DNA from: HGM04593 sp045646845
GTDB taxonomy: Bacteria > Bacteroidota > Bacteroidia > Bacteroidales > Bacteroidaceae
Length of the DNA stretch: 64,000 bases
Reading direction: 5' to 3'
NCBI GenBank assembly: GCA_045646845.1
Contig: JAZRLO010000026.1
Span: forward strand, 62,001 to 126,000
Part shown: positions 50,500-59,280 of the stretch, in pieces
Layout of the letters: each line of letters begins with the position of its first letter
Numbering within the stretch: the stretch's first letter is position 1
Program-made: the position numbers and the translations under genes
Notes under the pieces: model-generated
Databases searched by the model: none
Seen by the model: only the letters and a program-made list of their open reading frames with translations
What the model was told of the DNA's origin: nothing

Positions 50500-52641
50500 C
50501 TATTTCTCCAGCAATATATTCATCAGTTCACATGCCGCCTTTGCTACGCTTGTGCCCGGACCGAAGATGCCGACCACACCTGCACGGTAGAGGAAATCAT
50601 AGTCCTGTGCCGGGATTACACCGCCGGCAAATACCATGATGTCGCCACGACCCAACTTCTCGAGTTCCTCAATGAGTTGCGGAACAAGTGTCTTGTGCCC
50701 TGCGGCAAGAGAAGAAACGCCCACAGCATGAACATCGTTCTCCACAGCCTGACGCGCGACCTCAGCCGGTGTCTGGAAGAGCATTCCCATATCAACATCG
50801 AAGCCGCAATCGGCATATCCGGTAGCGACCACCTTCGCACCGCGGTCGTGGCCGTCCTGGCCCATCTTTGCCACCATAACTCGGGGACGGCGTCCCTCTC
50901 TCTTCGCGAACTCCTCGGTCAAACGACAAGCCTCTTCAAAGTGGCTGTCGTTCCTGCTCTCTGCTGAATACACTCCTGAAATTGTTCTTATGATTGCTTT
51001 ATACCTGCCGGCCACAGCCTCACAGGCATCGGAAATCTCACCCAATGTGGCACGCAGATGTGCAGCCTCTACTGCACACTCGAGTAGATTACCCTCGCCA
51101 GTACGTGCACACTCCGTAATCTTTTCGAGCGCAGCCTTTACCGCAGCCTCGTCACGCGATGCGCGGTTGCGCTCAAGCGCGGCAAGCTGTTCTTCGCGCA
51201 CTGCAGTATTGTCAATTTCGAGAATATCGATAGGTTCTTCCTCGGCGAGACAATACGCGTTCGTACCCACAATAACCTGCTTTCCGCAGTCGATACGTGC
51301 CTGGGTGCGTGCAGCAGCCTCCTCTATTCGCATCTTGGGGATACCGGTCTCAATGGCCTTTGCCATTCCGCCCAGTTCCTCAATCTCCTGAATGAGTTTC
51401 CATGCCTTATCGGCAATCTCTTGTGTAAGGCTCTCAACATAATAAGAACCGCCCCATGGGTCAATTACCCTACAAATATTAGTCTCTTCCTGCAGGTATA
51501 TCTGGGTATTGCGGGCAATACGTGCTGAGAAATCGGTAGGCAGTGCAATAGCCTCATCAAGAGCATTGGTATGCAGTGACTGCGTGTGCCCCATAGCCGC
51601 TGACATAGCCTCTATGACCGTACGTCCCACGTTGTTGAAAGGATCCTGCTCGGTGAGTGACCAGCCCGATGTCTGACAATGCGTACGCAGAGCCATCGAC
51701 TTGGGATTCTTGGGGTTGAACTGCTTTATTATCTTCGCCCACAGCATACGTGCCGCGCGCATCTTGGCTATCTCCATGAAGGGGTTCATGCCTATGCCCC
51801 AGAAGAAAGAGAGACGCGGAGCAAATGCGTCTATATCTATTCCGGCCTCGACACCCGTGCGCACATATTCAAGACCATCGGCAAGCGTATAAGCAAGTTC
51901 TATGTCGGCTGACGCACCGGCCTCCTGCATGTGATAGCCGCTGATGGATATTGAATTGAACTTAGGCATCTTCTGCGACGTGTATGCAAAGATGTCACCT
52001 ATTATGCGCATTGAGAATGCAGGCGGATATATATAGGTGTTGCGCACCATGAACTCTTTGAGAATATCATTCTGTATCGTTCCTGCCATCTCCTCGAGCT
52101 TTGCACCCTGTTCAAGGGCGGCATTTATGTAGAATGCAAGTACCGGAAGCACCGCTCCGTTCATTGTCATTGAAACGGACATCTTGTTGAGCGGAATACC
52201 GTCGAAGAGCTGTTCCATGTTCTCCATGCAGCATATTGACACGCCGGCTTTACCCACGTCACCAACCACACGTCCGTTGTCAGGGTTATAGCCACGGTGT
52301 GTAGGAAGGTCGAATGCGACCGAAAGTCCCTTCTGACCCGACGCGAGGTTACGGCGATAGAAAGCGTTGCTCTCCTCGGCCGTAGAGAAGCCTGCATATT
52401 GGCGAATAGTCCAAGGGCGGAACGTGTACATCATAGAATAGGGACCGCGCAGGAACGGCGGAATACCTGCGGCATAGTCGAGGTGTTCCATTCCTTTAAG
52501 GTCATCGGCCGTATAAACAGGCTTCACCTTTATATGTTCCGCAGTCTCCCAAACTTCACCGTTGCAGTTTGTTGCAGTTGTACAGCACGTACCTGCCGTA
52601 GCACCGGCGAATATGTCTATATCTTTAAAATTCTTTCTCAT
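50500..52641 (-). CDS. mutB: Methylmalonyl-CoA mutase, large (catalytic) subunit
   Basis: The 713-residue B12 enzyme interconverts succinyl-CoA and (R)-methylmalonyl-CoA, the entry to propionate production. The TIM-barrel half has RPWTIRQYAGFSTAEESNAFY, GLSVAFDLPTHRGYN, and SISGYHMQEAGA. The C-terminal cobalamin domain has the lower-axial His in GQDGHDRGAKV (near residue 597), FDVDMGMLFQTP and GVSSLAAGHKTL. It is preceded by mutA with a 13-base gap and followed by a terminator. The epimerase, decarboxylase and MeaB chaperone genes are not in the window. No cobalamin riboswitch is visible ahead of the pair. Confidence 0.96.
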   Translation of the reverse strand: MRKNFKDIDIFAGATAGTCCTTATNCNGEVWETAEHIKVKPVYTADDLKGMEHLDYAAGIPPFLRGPYSMMYTFRPWTIRQYAGFSTAEESNAFYRRNLASGQKGLSVAFDLPTHRGYNPDNGRVVGDVGKAGVSICCMENMEQLFDGIPLNKMSVSMTMNGAVLPVLAFYINAALEQGAKLEEMAGTIQNDILKEFMVRNTYIYPPAFSMRIIGDIFAYTSQKMPKFNSISISGYHMQEAGASADIELAYTLADGLEYVRTGVEAGIDIDAFAPRLSFFWGIGMNPFMEIAKMRAARMLWAKIIKQFNPKNPKSMALRTHCQTSGWSLTEQDPFNNVGRTVIEAMSAAMGHTQSLHTNALDEAIALPTDFSARIARNTQIYLQEETNICRVIDPWGGSYYVESLTQEIADKAWKLIQEIEELGGMAKAIETGIPKMRIEEAAARTQARIDCGKQVIVGTNAYCLAEEEPIDILEIDNTAVREEQLAALERNRASRDEAAVKAALEKITECARTGEGNLLECAVEAAHLRATLGEISDACEAVAGRYKAIIRTISGVYSAESRNDSHFEEACRLTEEFAKREGRRPRVMVAKMGQDGHDRGAKVVATGYADCGFDVDMGMLFQTPAEVARQAVENDVHAVGVSSLAAGHKTLVPQLIEELEKLGRGDIMVFAGGVIPAQDYDFLYRAGVVGIFGPGTSVAKAACELMNILLEK

Positions 52642-52654
52642 AGCTGTTGTTCAA

Positions 52655-54505
52655 TTATATGCCCAACTTCGCGTTCAGGGACTTAAGAGTCTCAAGAACA
52701 TTTACTCTCACATGAATGAAATTCTCAATGCCTGCGGCCTGCAGTTCCGGCATACACGCCGGTGCTCCGGCAACAATGAATATAGCCTTGCCCTCCAGAG
52801 CCTTGAATGCAGGCACTGCATATTCGGCATACTCATCGTCACTTGAACATATCACCACTATGTCGGCCTTTGCATCGAGTGCAGCGGCGACACCCTCATC
52901 TACACTCTTGAAGCCGAGGTTATCAATTACCTCGTAGCCTGCAGTTGCCAGGAAGTTACATGAGAACTGAGCTCTTGCCTGACGCATCGCAAGATTTCCT
53001 ATCGTAAGCATGAAGGCCTTGGGACGCTTGCCGCTCTCCTCGGTACGCAAACGCAGTTGCTCGAACTCCTCGGCAAGGCGGTGTATCGCAAGAGTATTGC
53101 CGGCTGGCGCATCATCGTGACAGGCACAGGCACATGCCTTGTCGGCAGGACGCTTGCCGCCCGACAGTTCGCTGAAGTTCGGATATTGGTTGGTTCCCAA
53201 CAGAATCTCCTTGCGCCGCGCAAGAGCCGTACGGCGGTCATTGCCGGCAGCCTCTACAGCGGCCTGCACCTTGCCCTCCTTGACAGCCTTGTGGAAACCG
53301 CCCTCCTCTTCGACAGCGAGGAAGAGTTTCCAAGCCTCGGCCGCAATGGAAGCCGTGAGGCTCTCCACATAGTATGAACCTCCAGCAGGGTCAGCCACCT
53401 TGTCGAGATGACTCTCGTGCTTGAGTATAAGTTGCTGGTTCTTTGCTATACGCAGCGCGAAATCGGTCGGGTTCTCATATACGGCATCGTACGGTGTCAC
53501 TGTTATCGACTCCACTCCGGCAACAGCGGCACTCATTGCCTCGGTCTGTGTACGGAGCATATTGACATAAGAGTCGAAGAGAGTGAGGTTGAACTCCGAA
53601 GTAGTGGCATGTACAATCATCTTGCATGAACAGTTGCACTCGGGAACGTACTGCTCCACAATCTTCGCCCACAAGGTGCGCGCTGCACGGAACTTGGCAA
53701 TCTCCATGAAGAAATTGCTCGATATTCCCATATTGAACTTGATATTCCTGGCCACTGCATCAATGGGGATACCGGCCTCAACAGCCGCATTGATATACTC
53801 GTTACCCCACGCAAGCGCGTAGCCGAGTTCCTGTGCAATGTATGCGCCGGCATTGTTCAGTTTACCGCTGTTGACTGCTATGCAACGGAACCCGGGCATA
53901 CCGCTTGTAGCCTCAAGAAGAGCCTTGATTGTCTCCGTATAGTTGTCGGAAACCTTGCCGGCAAGCAGTTCCTTGCCTATGGGGTCGAAGCCGATGCTGC
54001 CGCGGACCTTCTCAAAATCGAAGCCGCGCTGTCTGTAATACTCCACCAACAGCTGCGCAAACTCCACCACCCGGCCTTGGCAGACATCGAAGTTCAGTTC
54101 CACCTTCTCCGCATCAATGCCGTCGAGCAACGCCGGTATATACTCCGGAGTAACCAGTTTCCCTTTCACCTTGAAGCAGAGAGAATCCACTCCCTCGCCA
54201 ATAATCTTCTTTGCCCTGGCATTAGCTTCCGTGGCATCGGGTATATTGATATCCTCGCGTATGAGCCAACTGTTGCACTCCCTGTTACCGCGTGTAAAGG
54301 GAAACTTGCCCGGCTGCAAAGCATCGCAACCTGCAGGAAGGTCCTCTCTGCGGTAGAAGGGGTTCACGCTGAAGCCCTCCGAGGTTCTCCAAATCATCTT
54401 CTTGTCATAGTCGACACCCTTGAGGTCCTCGACTATCTTGTTTTTCCAATTCTCGGCTGTTACAGGCGGGAATTCGCTGAAAAGCCTCTCCTTTTCCTTG
54501 TCCAT
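52655..54505 (-). CDS. mutA: Methylmalonyl-CoA mutase, small subunit
   Basis: The product (616 residues from MDKEKERLFSEFPP) pairs with MutB in the heterodimer. It keeps the mutase barrel (VNPFYRREDLP, AVAGVESITVTPYDAV, DPAGGSYYVESLT) and a degenerate cobalamin-like domain (about 480-616) where DxHxxG is missing, as expected of the non-catalytic chain. A Cys-rich loop (CACACHDDAPAG) joins the domains. The frame opens at 54544 (MWHVV), but that would begin within about twelve bases of the predicted transcript start, so the internal Met is used. First gene of the mutAB operon. Confidence 0.94.
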   Translation of the reverse strand: MDKEKERLFSEFPPVTAENWKNKIVEDLKGVDYDKKMIWRTSEGFSVNPFYRREDLPAGCDALQPGKFPFTRGNRECNSWLIREDINIPDATEANARAKKIIGEGVDSLCFKVKGKLVTPEYIPALLDGIDAEKVELNFDVCQGRVVEFAQLLVEYYRQRGFDFEKVRGSIGFDPIGKELLAGKVSDNYTETIKALLEATSGMPGFRCIAVNSGKLNNAGAYIAQELGYALAWGNEYINAAVEAGIPIDAVARNIKFNMGISSNFFMEIAKFRAARTLWAKIVEQYVPECNCSCKMIVHATTSEFNLTLFDSYVNMLRTQTEAMSAAVAGVESITVTPYDAVYENPTDFALRIAKNQQLILKHESHLDKVADPAGGSYYVESLTASIAAEAWKLFLAVEEEGGFHKAVKEGKVQAAVEAAGNDRRTALARRKEILLGTNQYPNFSELSGGKRPADKACACACHDDAPAGNTLAIHRLAEEFEQLRLRTEESGKRPKAFMLTIGNLAMRQARAQFSCNFLATAGYEVIDNLGFKSVDEGVAAALDAKADIVVICSSDDEYAEYAVPAFKALEGKAIFIVAGAPACMPELQAAGIENFIHVRVNVLETLKSLNAKLGI

Positions 54506-54563
54506 AAGATTGAATTTTGAAACAAATTTCACTACGTGCCACACCGTGGCACCATAACAAGAG

Positions 54564-54571
54564 CAAACTTA
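54564..54571 (-). promoter_or_regulatory. mutA -7 box TAAGTTTG
   Basis: Complement of 54564-54571 is an exact TAnnTTTG, about 50 bases before the chosen start. A TTG at 54594-54596 is 22 bases further up. Confidence 0.65.
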
Positions 54572-54770
54572 CAGAATAAATTTTGATTTTTTACAAAAAT
54601 ATGGAGGTTTATTTTAGAAATCCGGGGAACGATGATGATTATAAGGCAATCGGGAGCGTTGGAGTCTTTAAACTTTTTTGTAAAGAATTATACTACACAA
54701 ATTGGAAACGCTGAAAAAAAAGAGTAATAATATAGTAGTTGACCCGGGCGACTTTTTTCTTCGCGAACTT

Positions 54771-54797
54771 GTCATCCTGAACGAATGTGAAGGATCT
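54771..54797. repeat. SERSEE-type repeat, with partial inverted copy at 54899-54918
   Basis: GTCATCCTGAACGAATGTGA then AGGATCT. The complement of 54899-54918 reads GTCATACTGAGCAAAGCGAA, the same element, truncated. Confidence 0.7.
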
Positions 54798-54993
54798 AAA
54801 AACTGCGTTTAAAATAGATACACTGCCTACGGCGATTTTGCAAACACTCGTTGTAAAAACTTCAAGTAAACTTGGTTTTAACTCGTTTAGTTGCAAAATT
54901 CGCTTTGCTCAGTATGACAAACAATATTTGGGTCAACTGCTATATTATTGCCTAATTTTAATCGAATTTACTAAAAAACAACGCACCCAAAAC

Positions 54994-56418
54994 CTAAAAC
55001 CTGAAATCGCATTCTCCTTTTTCTATCCGTTCAAGATACTCTGCAGCCTTGGTGCGAGCACGTTCGTTAGGAACATCACTCAGCATGCGCTTTATCATTT
55101 CCTCTCCCTTACGGCGTGTCTCGGGCGATGCATAATCGCGTATATACTCCTTTAATGTAATGAGAGCATTGGGCAGACAACAGTTGGATATCTGACCATT
55201 CTTGAGCAACGTCATGAAGCGGTCACCTGTGCGTCCCTCGCGATAACATGCAGTACAGAAACTGGGTATATGGTCGAGGTCGAGCAACCACCCCACTACC
55301 TCGTCGAGTGTACGATGGTCAGCAATGTCGAACTGGGCGGAATTTTCCTCTTCCGATTCGGGTTTCACATATCCGCCGACACTGGTTCGCGAGCCGCCGC
55401 TTATCTGCGAGATGCCGAGTTCGAGAAGTCTTTCGCGGCTCTTCTTGCTTTCACGGGTAGATATTATCATTCCTGTATATGGCACAGCTATGCGTATTAT
55501 TGCCACTATCTTATAGAAGATGTCATCGGGAACAGCATTCTTGAAATCGGCTGTATCGACATCATCAGCCTTGCAAAGACGCGGCACACTTATGGTGTGC
55601 GGCCCTACCCCATAAGTTGCCTCAAGATGCTCGGCATGCATGAGCAGACCGATGAAGTCGTAGCGGTATGTCTCTAACCCGAACAGTACTCCTATTCCCA
55701 CATCATCTATACCACCCTGCATAGCGCGGTCCATAGCCTCGGTATGCCAGGCATAATCGCTCTTGGGACCTGTGGGATGCAGAGCTTCGTAATTTTCTTT
55801 GTTATATGTCTCTTGAAAAAGAATGTATGTACCTATGCCGGCATCGCGCAGACGACGGTAGTTCTCTACTGTCGTTGCAGCTATGTTCACATTGACACGG
55901 CGTATGGCACCATTCTTGTGTTTGATGCTGTAAATGGTATTTATGCTTTCTATGATATATACTATCGGGTTCTTCAGCGGATGTTCACCAGCCTCAAGAG
56001 CAAGACGTTTGTGCCCCATGTCCTGAAGAGCAATGACCTCGGCGCGTATCTCATCCTGCGTAAGTTTCTTGCGGCGTATGGTACGGTTCTTTGCATGGTA
56101 AGGACAATAGACACAGCCGTTGATGCAGTAGTTGGAGAGATAAAGCGGCGCGAACATCACTATGCGGTTACCGTAAAAGCGGTGCTTTATCTCATTGGCA
56201 AGGGCATAAATACTTTCCACCACTACAGGGTCGTCACACTCGAGCAACAGAGCCGCTTCGCGGTGGGTCAAGCCTTTAAATGCGCGTGCCTTTACGAGTA
56301 TTGCATCTATGAGTTCCCGGTTGTCTCTGTTGGCACGGGCATACTCCATTGTGTCACGTATCTCATCGTCGCTGATAAACTCTGCGGCTACAGTTGATTT
56401 CGGATTATACATATTCAT
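54994..56418 (-). CDS. hydG: [FeFe] hydrogenase maturase HydG (radical SAM tyrosine lyase)
   Basis: The 474-residue enzyme cleaves tyrosine to supply CO and cyanide ligands for the H-cluster. The radical-SAM cluster cysteines are in CINGCVYCPYH (C98, C102, C105). The C-terminal domain has the auxiliary-cluster motif C388-X2-C391-X22-C414, which separates HydG from the related thiazole synthase ThiH. QISGGSRTSVGGY and LCKADDVDTADF are family phrases. It is 33 bases downstream of hydE and should be co-transcribed with it. HydF, the scaffold GTPase, is not in the window. Confidence 0.96.
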   Translation of the reverse strand: MNMYNPKSTVAAEFISDDEIRDTMEYARANRDNRELIDAILVKARAFKGLTHREAALLLECDDPVVVESIYALANEIKHRFYGNRIVMFAPLYLSNYCINGCVYCPYHAKNRTIRRKKLTQDEIRAEVIALQDMGHKRLALEAGEHPLKNPIVYIIESINTIYSIKHKNGAIRRVNVNIAATTVENYRRLRDAGIGTYILFQETYNKENYEALHPTGPKSDYAWHTEAMDRAMQGGIDDVGIGVLFGLETYRYDFIGLLMHAEHLEATYGVGPHTISVPRLCKADDVDTADFKNAVPDDIFYKIVAIIRIAVPYTGMIISTRESKKSRERLLELGISQISGGSRTSVGGYVKPESEEENSAQFDIADHRTLDEVVGWLLDLDHIPSFCTACYREGRTGDRFMTLLKNGQISNCCLPNALITLKEYIRDYASPETRRKGEEMIKRMLSDVPNERARTKAAEYLERIEKGECDFRF

Positions 56419-56451
56419 TATATTATATATATCATTCTTCTACTTTATTAT

Positions 56452-57516
56452 TCAGGACCTTATGTCGCCATCATAATCGCCACGGGAAAAGTCTATGCGA
56501 TAGCCTATCTTATCCAGTTTATCGGCAAGAAGATGCAGTTGCTCCGCCGATTCACTCCCGTTGCATTTCTTGTTGTCATATATCGAATACCTCTTCCTTA
56601 CCTCAAGAGGGGTGAAGTTGGGCATCACCACATTGGCACCGGCAAGGATACCGCGTTCGGTACCGTCGGGCAACAGGGTGGCAAGAGCCGTAGTGGCAGG
56701 TATGAGCGCGTGTGGGAAACGCAAGCGCAACAGGGAGATGAGATGCAGGGTCTGCTCCACACTGCCCGCAGGTTCGTGTTCAAAAGGAGTTCCGCTTGCA
56801 GGAATGAATGGACCGACACCTATCATTTGCGGCTTCAGTTCGTCGAGCAGCATAAGGTCAGCCACAAGGTGTTCTACGGTCTGCCCGGGAGAACCTATCA
56901 TCATTCCACTGCCGACCTGATAACCCAACTGTTTGAGACTGAGAAGACAACGACGGCGATTCGCGGCACTCATTGAAGCCGGGTGCAGAAATGAATAATG
57001 GCTTTCATCGGCAGTCTCATGACGCAACAGATACCTGTCAGCGCCGACACGGCGCAGAAGTTCATACCCGTCAGCCGTACGCTCGCCTACTGAAAGAGTC
57101 ACCGCCTTGTCGGGGAATTCCGATTTGATGGCCGACACCACACCGGCAAGCCACAAATCACTTTGCCGGGAGTCCTCACCGCCCTGCAGCACAAAGGTAT
57201 TGAAACCGAGCGATGCAGCCTTACGGCAAGACGCCAGTATCTGCTCCTTGTCCAGACGATAGCGTTCAGCCTGCGCATTCCCACACCGCAAGCCACAATA
57301 ACGGCAATTGTTACGGCAATATGAACTTATTTCTATTAGTGCGCGTACATATATACCGTTGCGGAAATGTCTCTTGGCGACATGGCGTGCTGCAGATGCC
57401 AGTTCGGCACGCTGTTCCGGCGATTCAAGCACAAGAAGAGCGCGCCACACATCGGCAGACACCTTTACGCTACTGCGCAGATGCCCCACAAGGGCTTTCA
57501 GTCCATCATTATCCAT
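56452..57516 (-). CDS. hydE: [FeFe] hydrogenase maturase HydE (radical SAM)
   Basis: From MDNDGLKALVGHL the protein has 354 residues. The radical-SAM motif is SSYCRNNCRYCGLR (CxxxCxxC; C83, C87, C90 counted from the longest start), with NTFVLQGGEDS, RHETADESHYSFLHP and GVGPFIPASGTP typical of HydE. It works on the iron-sulfur precursor of the di-iron subcluster. The frame extends to 57564, but a TATTTTTG box at 57546-57553 would put transcription near 57539, so the later Met is preferred; this is tentative. First gene of hydEG, divergent from the hydrogenase gene across a short AT-rich gap. Confidence 0.93.
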   Translation of the reverse strand: MDNDGLKALVGHLRSSVKVSADVWRALLVLESPEQRAELASAARHVAKRHFRNGIYVRALIEISSYCRNNCRYCGLRCGNAQAERYRLDKEQILASCRKAASLGFNTFVLQGGEDSRQSDLWLAGVVSAIKSEFPDKAVTLSVGERTADGYELLRRVGADRYLLRHETADESHYSFLHPASMSAANRRRCLLSLKQLGYQVGSGMMIGSPGQTVEHLVADLMLLDELKPQMIGVGPFIPASGTPFEHEPAGSVEQTLHLISLLRLRFPHALIPATTALATLLPDGTERGILAGANVVMPNFTPLEVRKRYSIYDNKKCNGSESAEQLHLLADKLDKIGYRIDFSRGDYDGDIRS

Positions 57517-57666
57517 TTTTTTGCCGCTCAAATGAAACATTATGGCAAAAATAGTTGAATTCAATGTTTTTTAGTTATTTTTACAGCAAATTTTAAAGTT
57601 ATTTTAGTTGCTGCGAACGGGATTGCAGCACTGCAAATAAAAGAACCTATTATAATAGAAGGTATT

Positions 57667-59091
57667 ATGTTTATACGCTATCGGCTTCTGACAGAACTTG
57701 TGTCAATGTGGAAAAAGGGAGAACTGCTGGAAAAAATAGACAGCATGCCCTATGAGATGTATCCGCGCAACCGCAAACCGAAAGGACGCTGCTGCATACA
57801 CAAGGAGCGCGCGGTCGTGAAATACAAGACAATGGCCATGATGGGCTTCACGATGCAGGACGAGAAAAACGAAATGGACCCGCTGAGCAACTATGTTGAA
57901 CGCATGCTGCAACGCAAAGGAAAGCCGGTGGAAGACGGTGGTTTCCTGCATGTAATGGACGAAGCCTGTTCTTCGTGCGTAAAAACGAACTACGAGGTAT
58001 CGAACCTCTGCCGGGGATGCGTAGCTCGCCCATGTTACACGAACTGCCCTAAGGATGCCATATATTATGACAAGGAGGGCAAGGCACACATCGACCATGA
58101 CAAGTGTATAAGCTGCGGCAAATGCCACCAGTCGTGCCCCTACCATGCAATAATATACATGCCTGTCCCATGCGAAGAGGCTTGTCCGGTAAAGGCTATA
58201 TCAAAGGACGAATACGGAATTGAGCATATTGACCCGACCAAATGTATCTACTGCGGAAAGTGCTTGAACGCATGCCCGTTCGGCGCGATATTCGACAAGT
58301 GCGAGGTATTTGATGTACTCAAGGAGATGCGTGACGGCAAAAAAGTCATAGCCATGGTTGCGCCTGCCGTACTGGCACAGTTCGGCAAACCGATAGAACA
58401 GGTCTATGGCGCACTGAAGTCTATTGGTTTCAACGACATCGTTGAGGTTGCGTACGGAGCCGAGGAGACAATACGCCGCGAGTCCAAAGAACTGAAGGAG
58501 AAGATTTCCGAAGGCCAGCCGTTCATGACTACAAGCTGCTGCCCGGCATATGTGAACCTCGCAAAGAAACATATCCCGGAGATTGTGAAGTATGTATCGT
58601 CAACAGGGTCGCCGATGCACTACACGGCAGAATATGCAAAAGAAAAATTCGGCGAAGATTGCGTGACGGTATTCATTGCGCCATGTGCTTCAAAGAAGGC
58701 CGAAGGTGCGGCCGACGCGAACGTGGATTTCGTGTGGACATTCCGCGAGATTGAGGCGGTGATAAAGGGTATGGGTATTGACATAGAAAGCACCATGCCT
58801 TACAGTCCGGCAGAGACGGCATCGCGTGATGCACACAACTTCGCGAAGACAACAGGAGTGTTCACGGCCGTGAAGAACTACATAGGTTTCGACGAGCTTG
58901 AGGGTGTCGTAATCGCCGACCTCAACAAAAAGAACATTGCGATGCTGAAGGGATATGCCAAGACCGGCAAATGCCCAGGCAAGCTGGTAGAGGTGATGTC
59001 GTGCCCCGGAGGATGCATCACAGGCCCGTGCGCATGCAGCACCGGCGGTGAAGCTGTACGACGCTTCGAAACGGAGGTGAAGAAAAAGTAA
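57667..59091 (+). CDS. [FeFe] hydrogenase, group B type
   Basis: The 474-residue monomer carries an N-terminal region with extra cysteines (C101, C104, C115, C118, C123, C127), two ferredoxin clusters (C147/150/153/157 and C193/196/199/203), and an H-cluster domain. The signature loops are TTSCCPAY (288-295), APCASKKAE (338-346) and EVMSCPGGCITG (442-453). TSCCPA rather than TSCCPGW, together with the opening RCCIHKERAVVKYKTMAMMGF, marks the group B family. It probably oxidises reduced ferredoxin and evolves H2 during fermentation in the cytoplasm. It is divergent from its maturase genes, and has a terminator 17 bases after its stop. Confidence 0.93.
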   Translation: MFIRYRLLTELVSMWKKGELLEKIDSMPYEMYPRNRKPKGRCCIHKERAVVKYKTMAMMGFTMQDEKNEMDPLSNYVERMLQRKGKPVEDGGFLHVMDEACSSCVKTNYEVSNLCRGCVARPCYTNCPKDAIYYDKEGKAHIDHDKCISCGKCHQSCPYHAIIYMPVPCEEACPVKAISKDEYGIEHIDPTKCIYCGKCLNACPFGAIFDKCEVFDVLKEMRDGKKVIAMVAPAVLAQFGKPIEQVYGALKSIGFNDIVEVAYGAEETIRRESKELKEKISEGQPFMTTSCCPAYVNLAKKHIPEIVKYVSSTGSPMHYTAEYAKEKFGEDCVTVFIAPCASKKAEGAADANVDFVWTFREIEAVIKGMGIDIESTMPYSPAETASRDAHNFAKTTGVFTAVKNYIGFDELEGVVIADLNKKNIAMLKGYAKTGKCPGKLVEVMSCPGGCITGPCACSTGGEAVRRFETEVKKK

Positions 59092-59107
59092 CGGACAACA
59101 CACTGAC

Positions 59108-59142
59108 AGAGGGCAACCCTATTTGCTTTTGGGTTGCCCTCT
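59108..59142 (+). terminator. Terminator after the hydrogenase gene
   Basis: AGAGGGCAACCC (59108-59119) pairs with GGGTTGCCCTCT (59131-59142), followed by CTTTGTT. Confidence 0.85.
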
Positions 59143-59212
59143 CTTTGTTGAGGTTGAAAAATTATCAGAAAAATTATCACAGGCATGCCCCTACAAAGCG
59201 GACGCAAAAATT

Positions 59213-59242
59213 TTGCCGTGACAGGATAAATGGTTATCTTCG
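59213..59242 (+). promoter_or_regulatory. Promoter of the phoH-purC-menG-aroE operon
   Basis: TTG at 59213-59215, exactly 19 bases, TATCTTCG at 59235-59242; start codon 39 bases further. Confidence 0.75.
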
Positions 59243-59280
59243 CAGAATAATTTTGAACACTAAAAACAACAGACCGGCAA

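Larger units (their letters stand above)
54545..54993. other. 449-base intergenic region with SERSEE repeats
   Basis: No gene is supported; a plus-strand frame crossing it (54787-55155) runs antisense into hydG and is not credible. It contains the mutA -7 box, a 7-bp hairpin GTGCCAC/GTGGCAC at 54536-54552, a full SERSEE unit (54771-54797) and a partial inverted unit (54899-54918). I see no terminator for hydG. Confidence 0.65.

Noticed and set aside
54506..54600. Cobalamin riboswitch ahead of mutAB
   Set aside because: The leader is about 50 bases and holds only a 7-bp hairpin; no B12-box-like sequence is seen.
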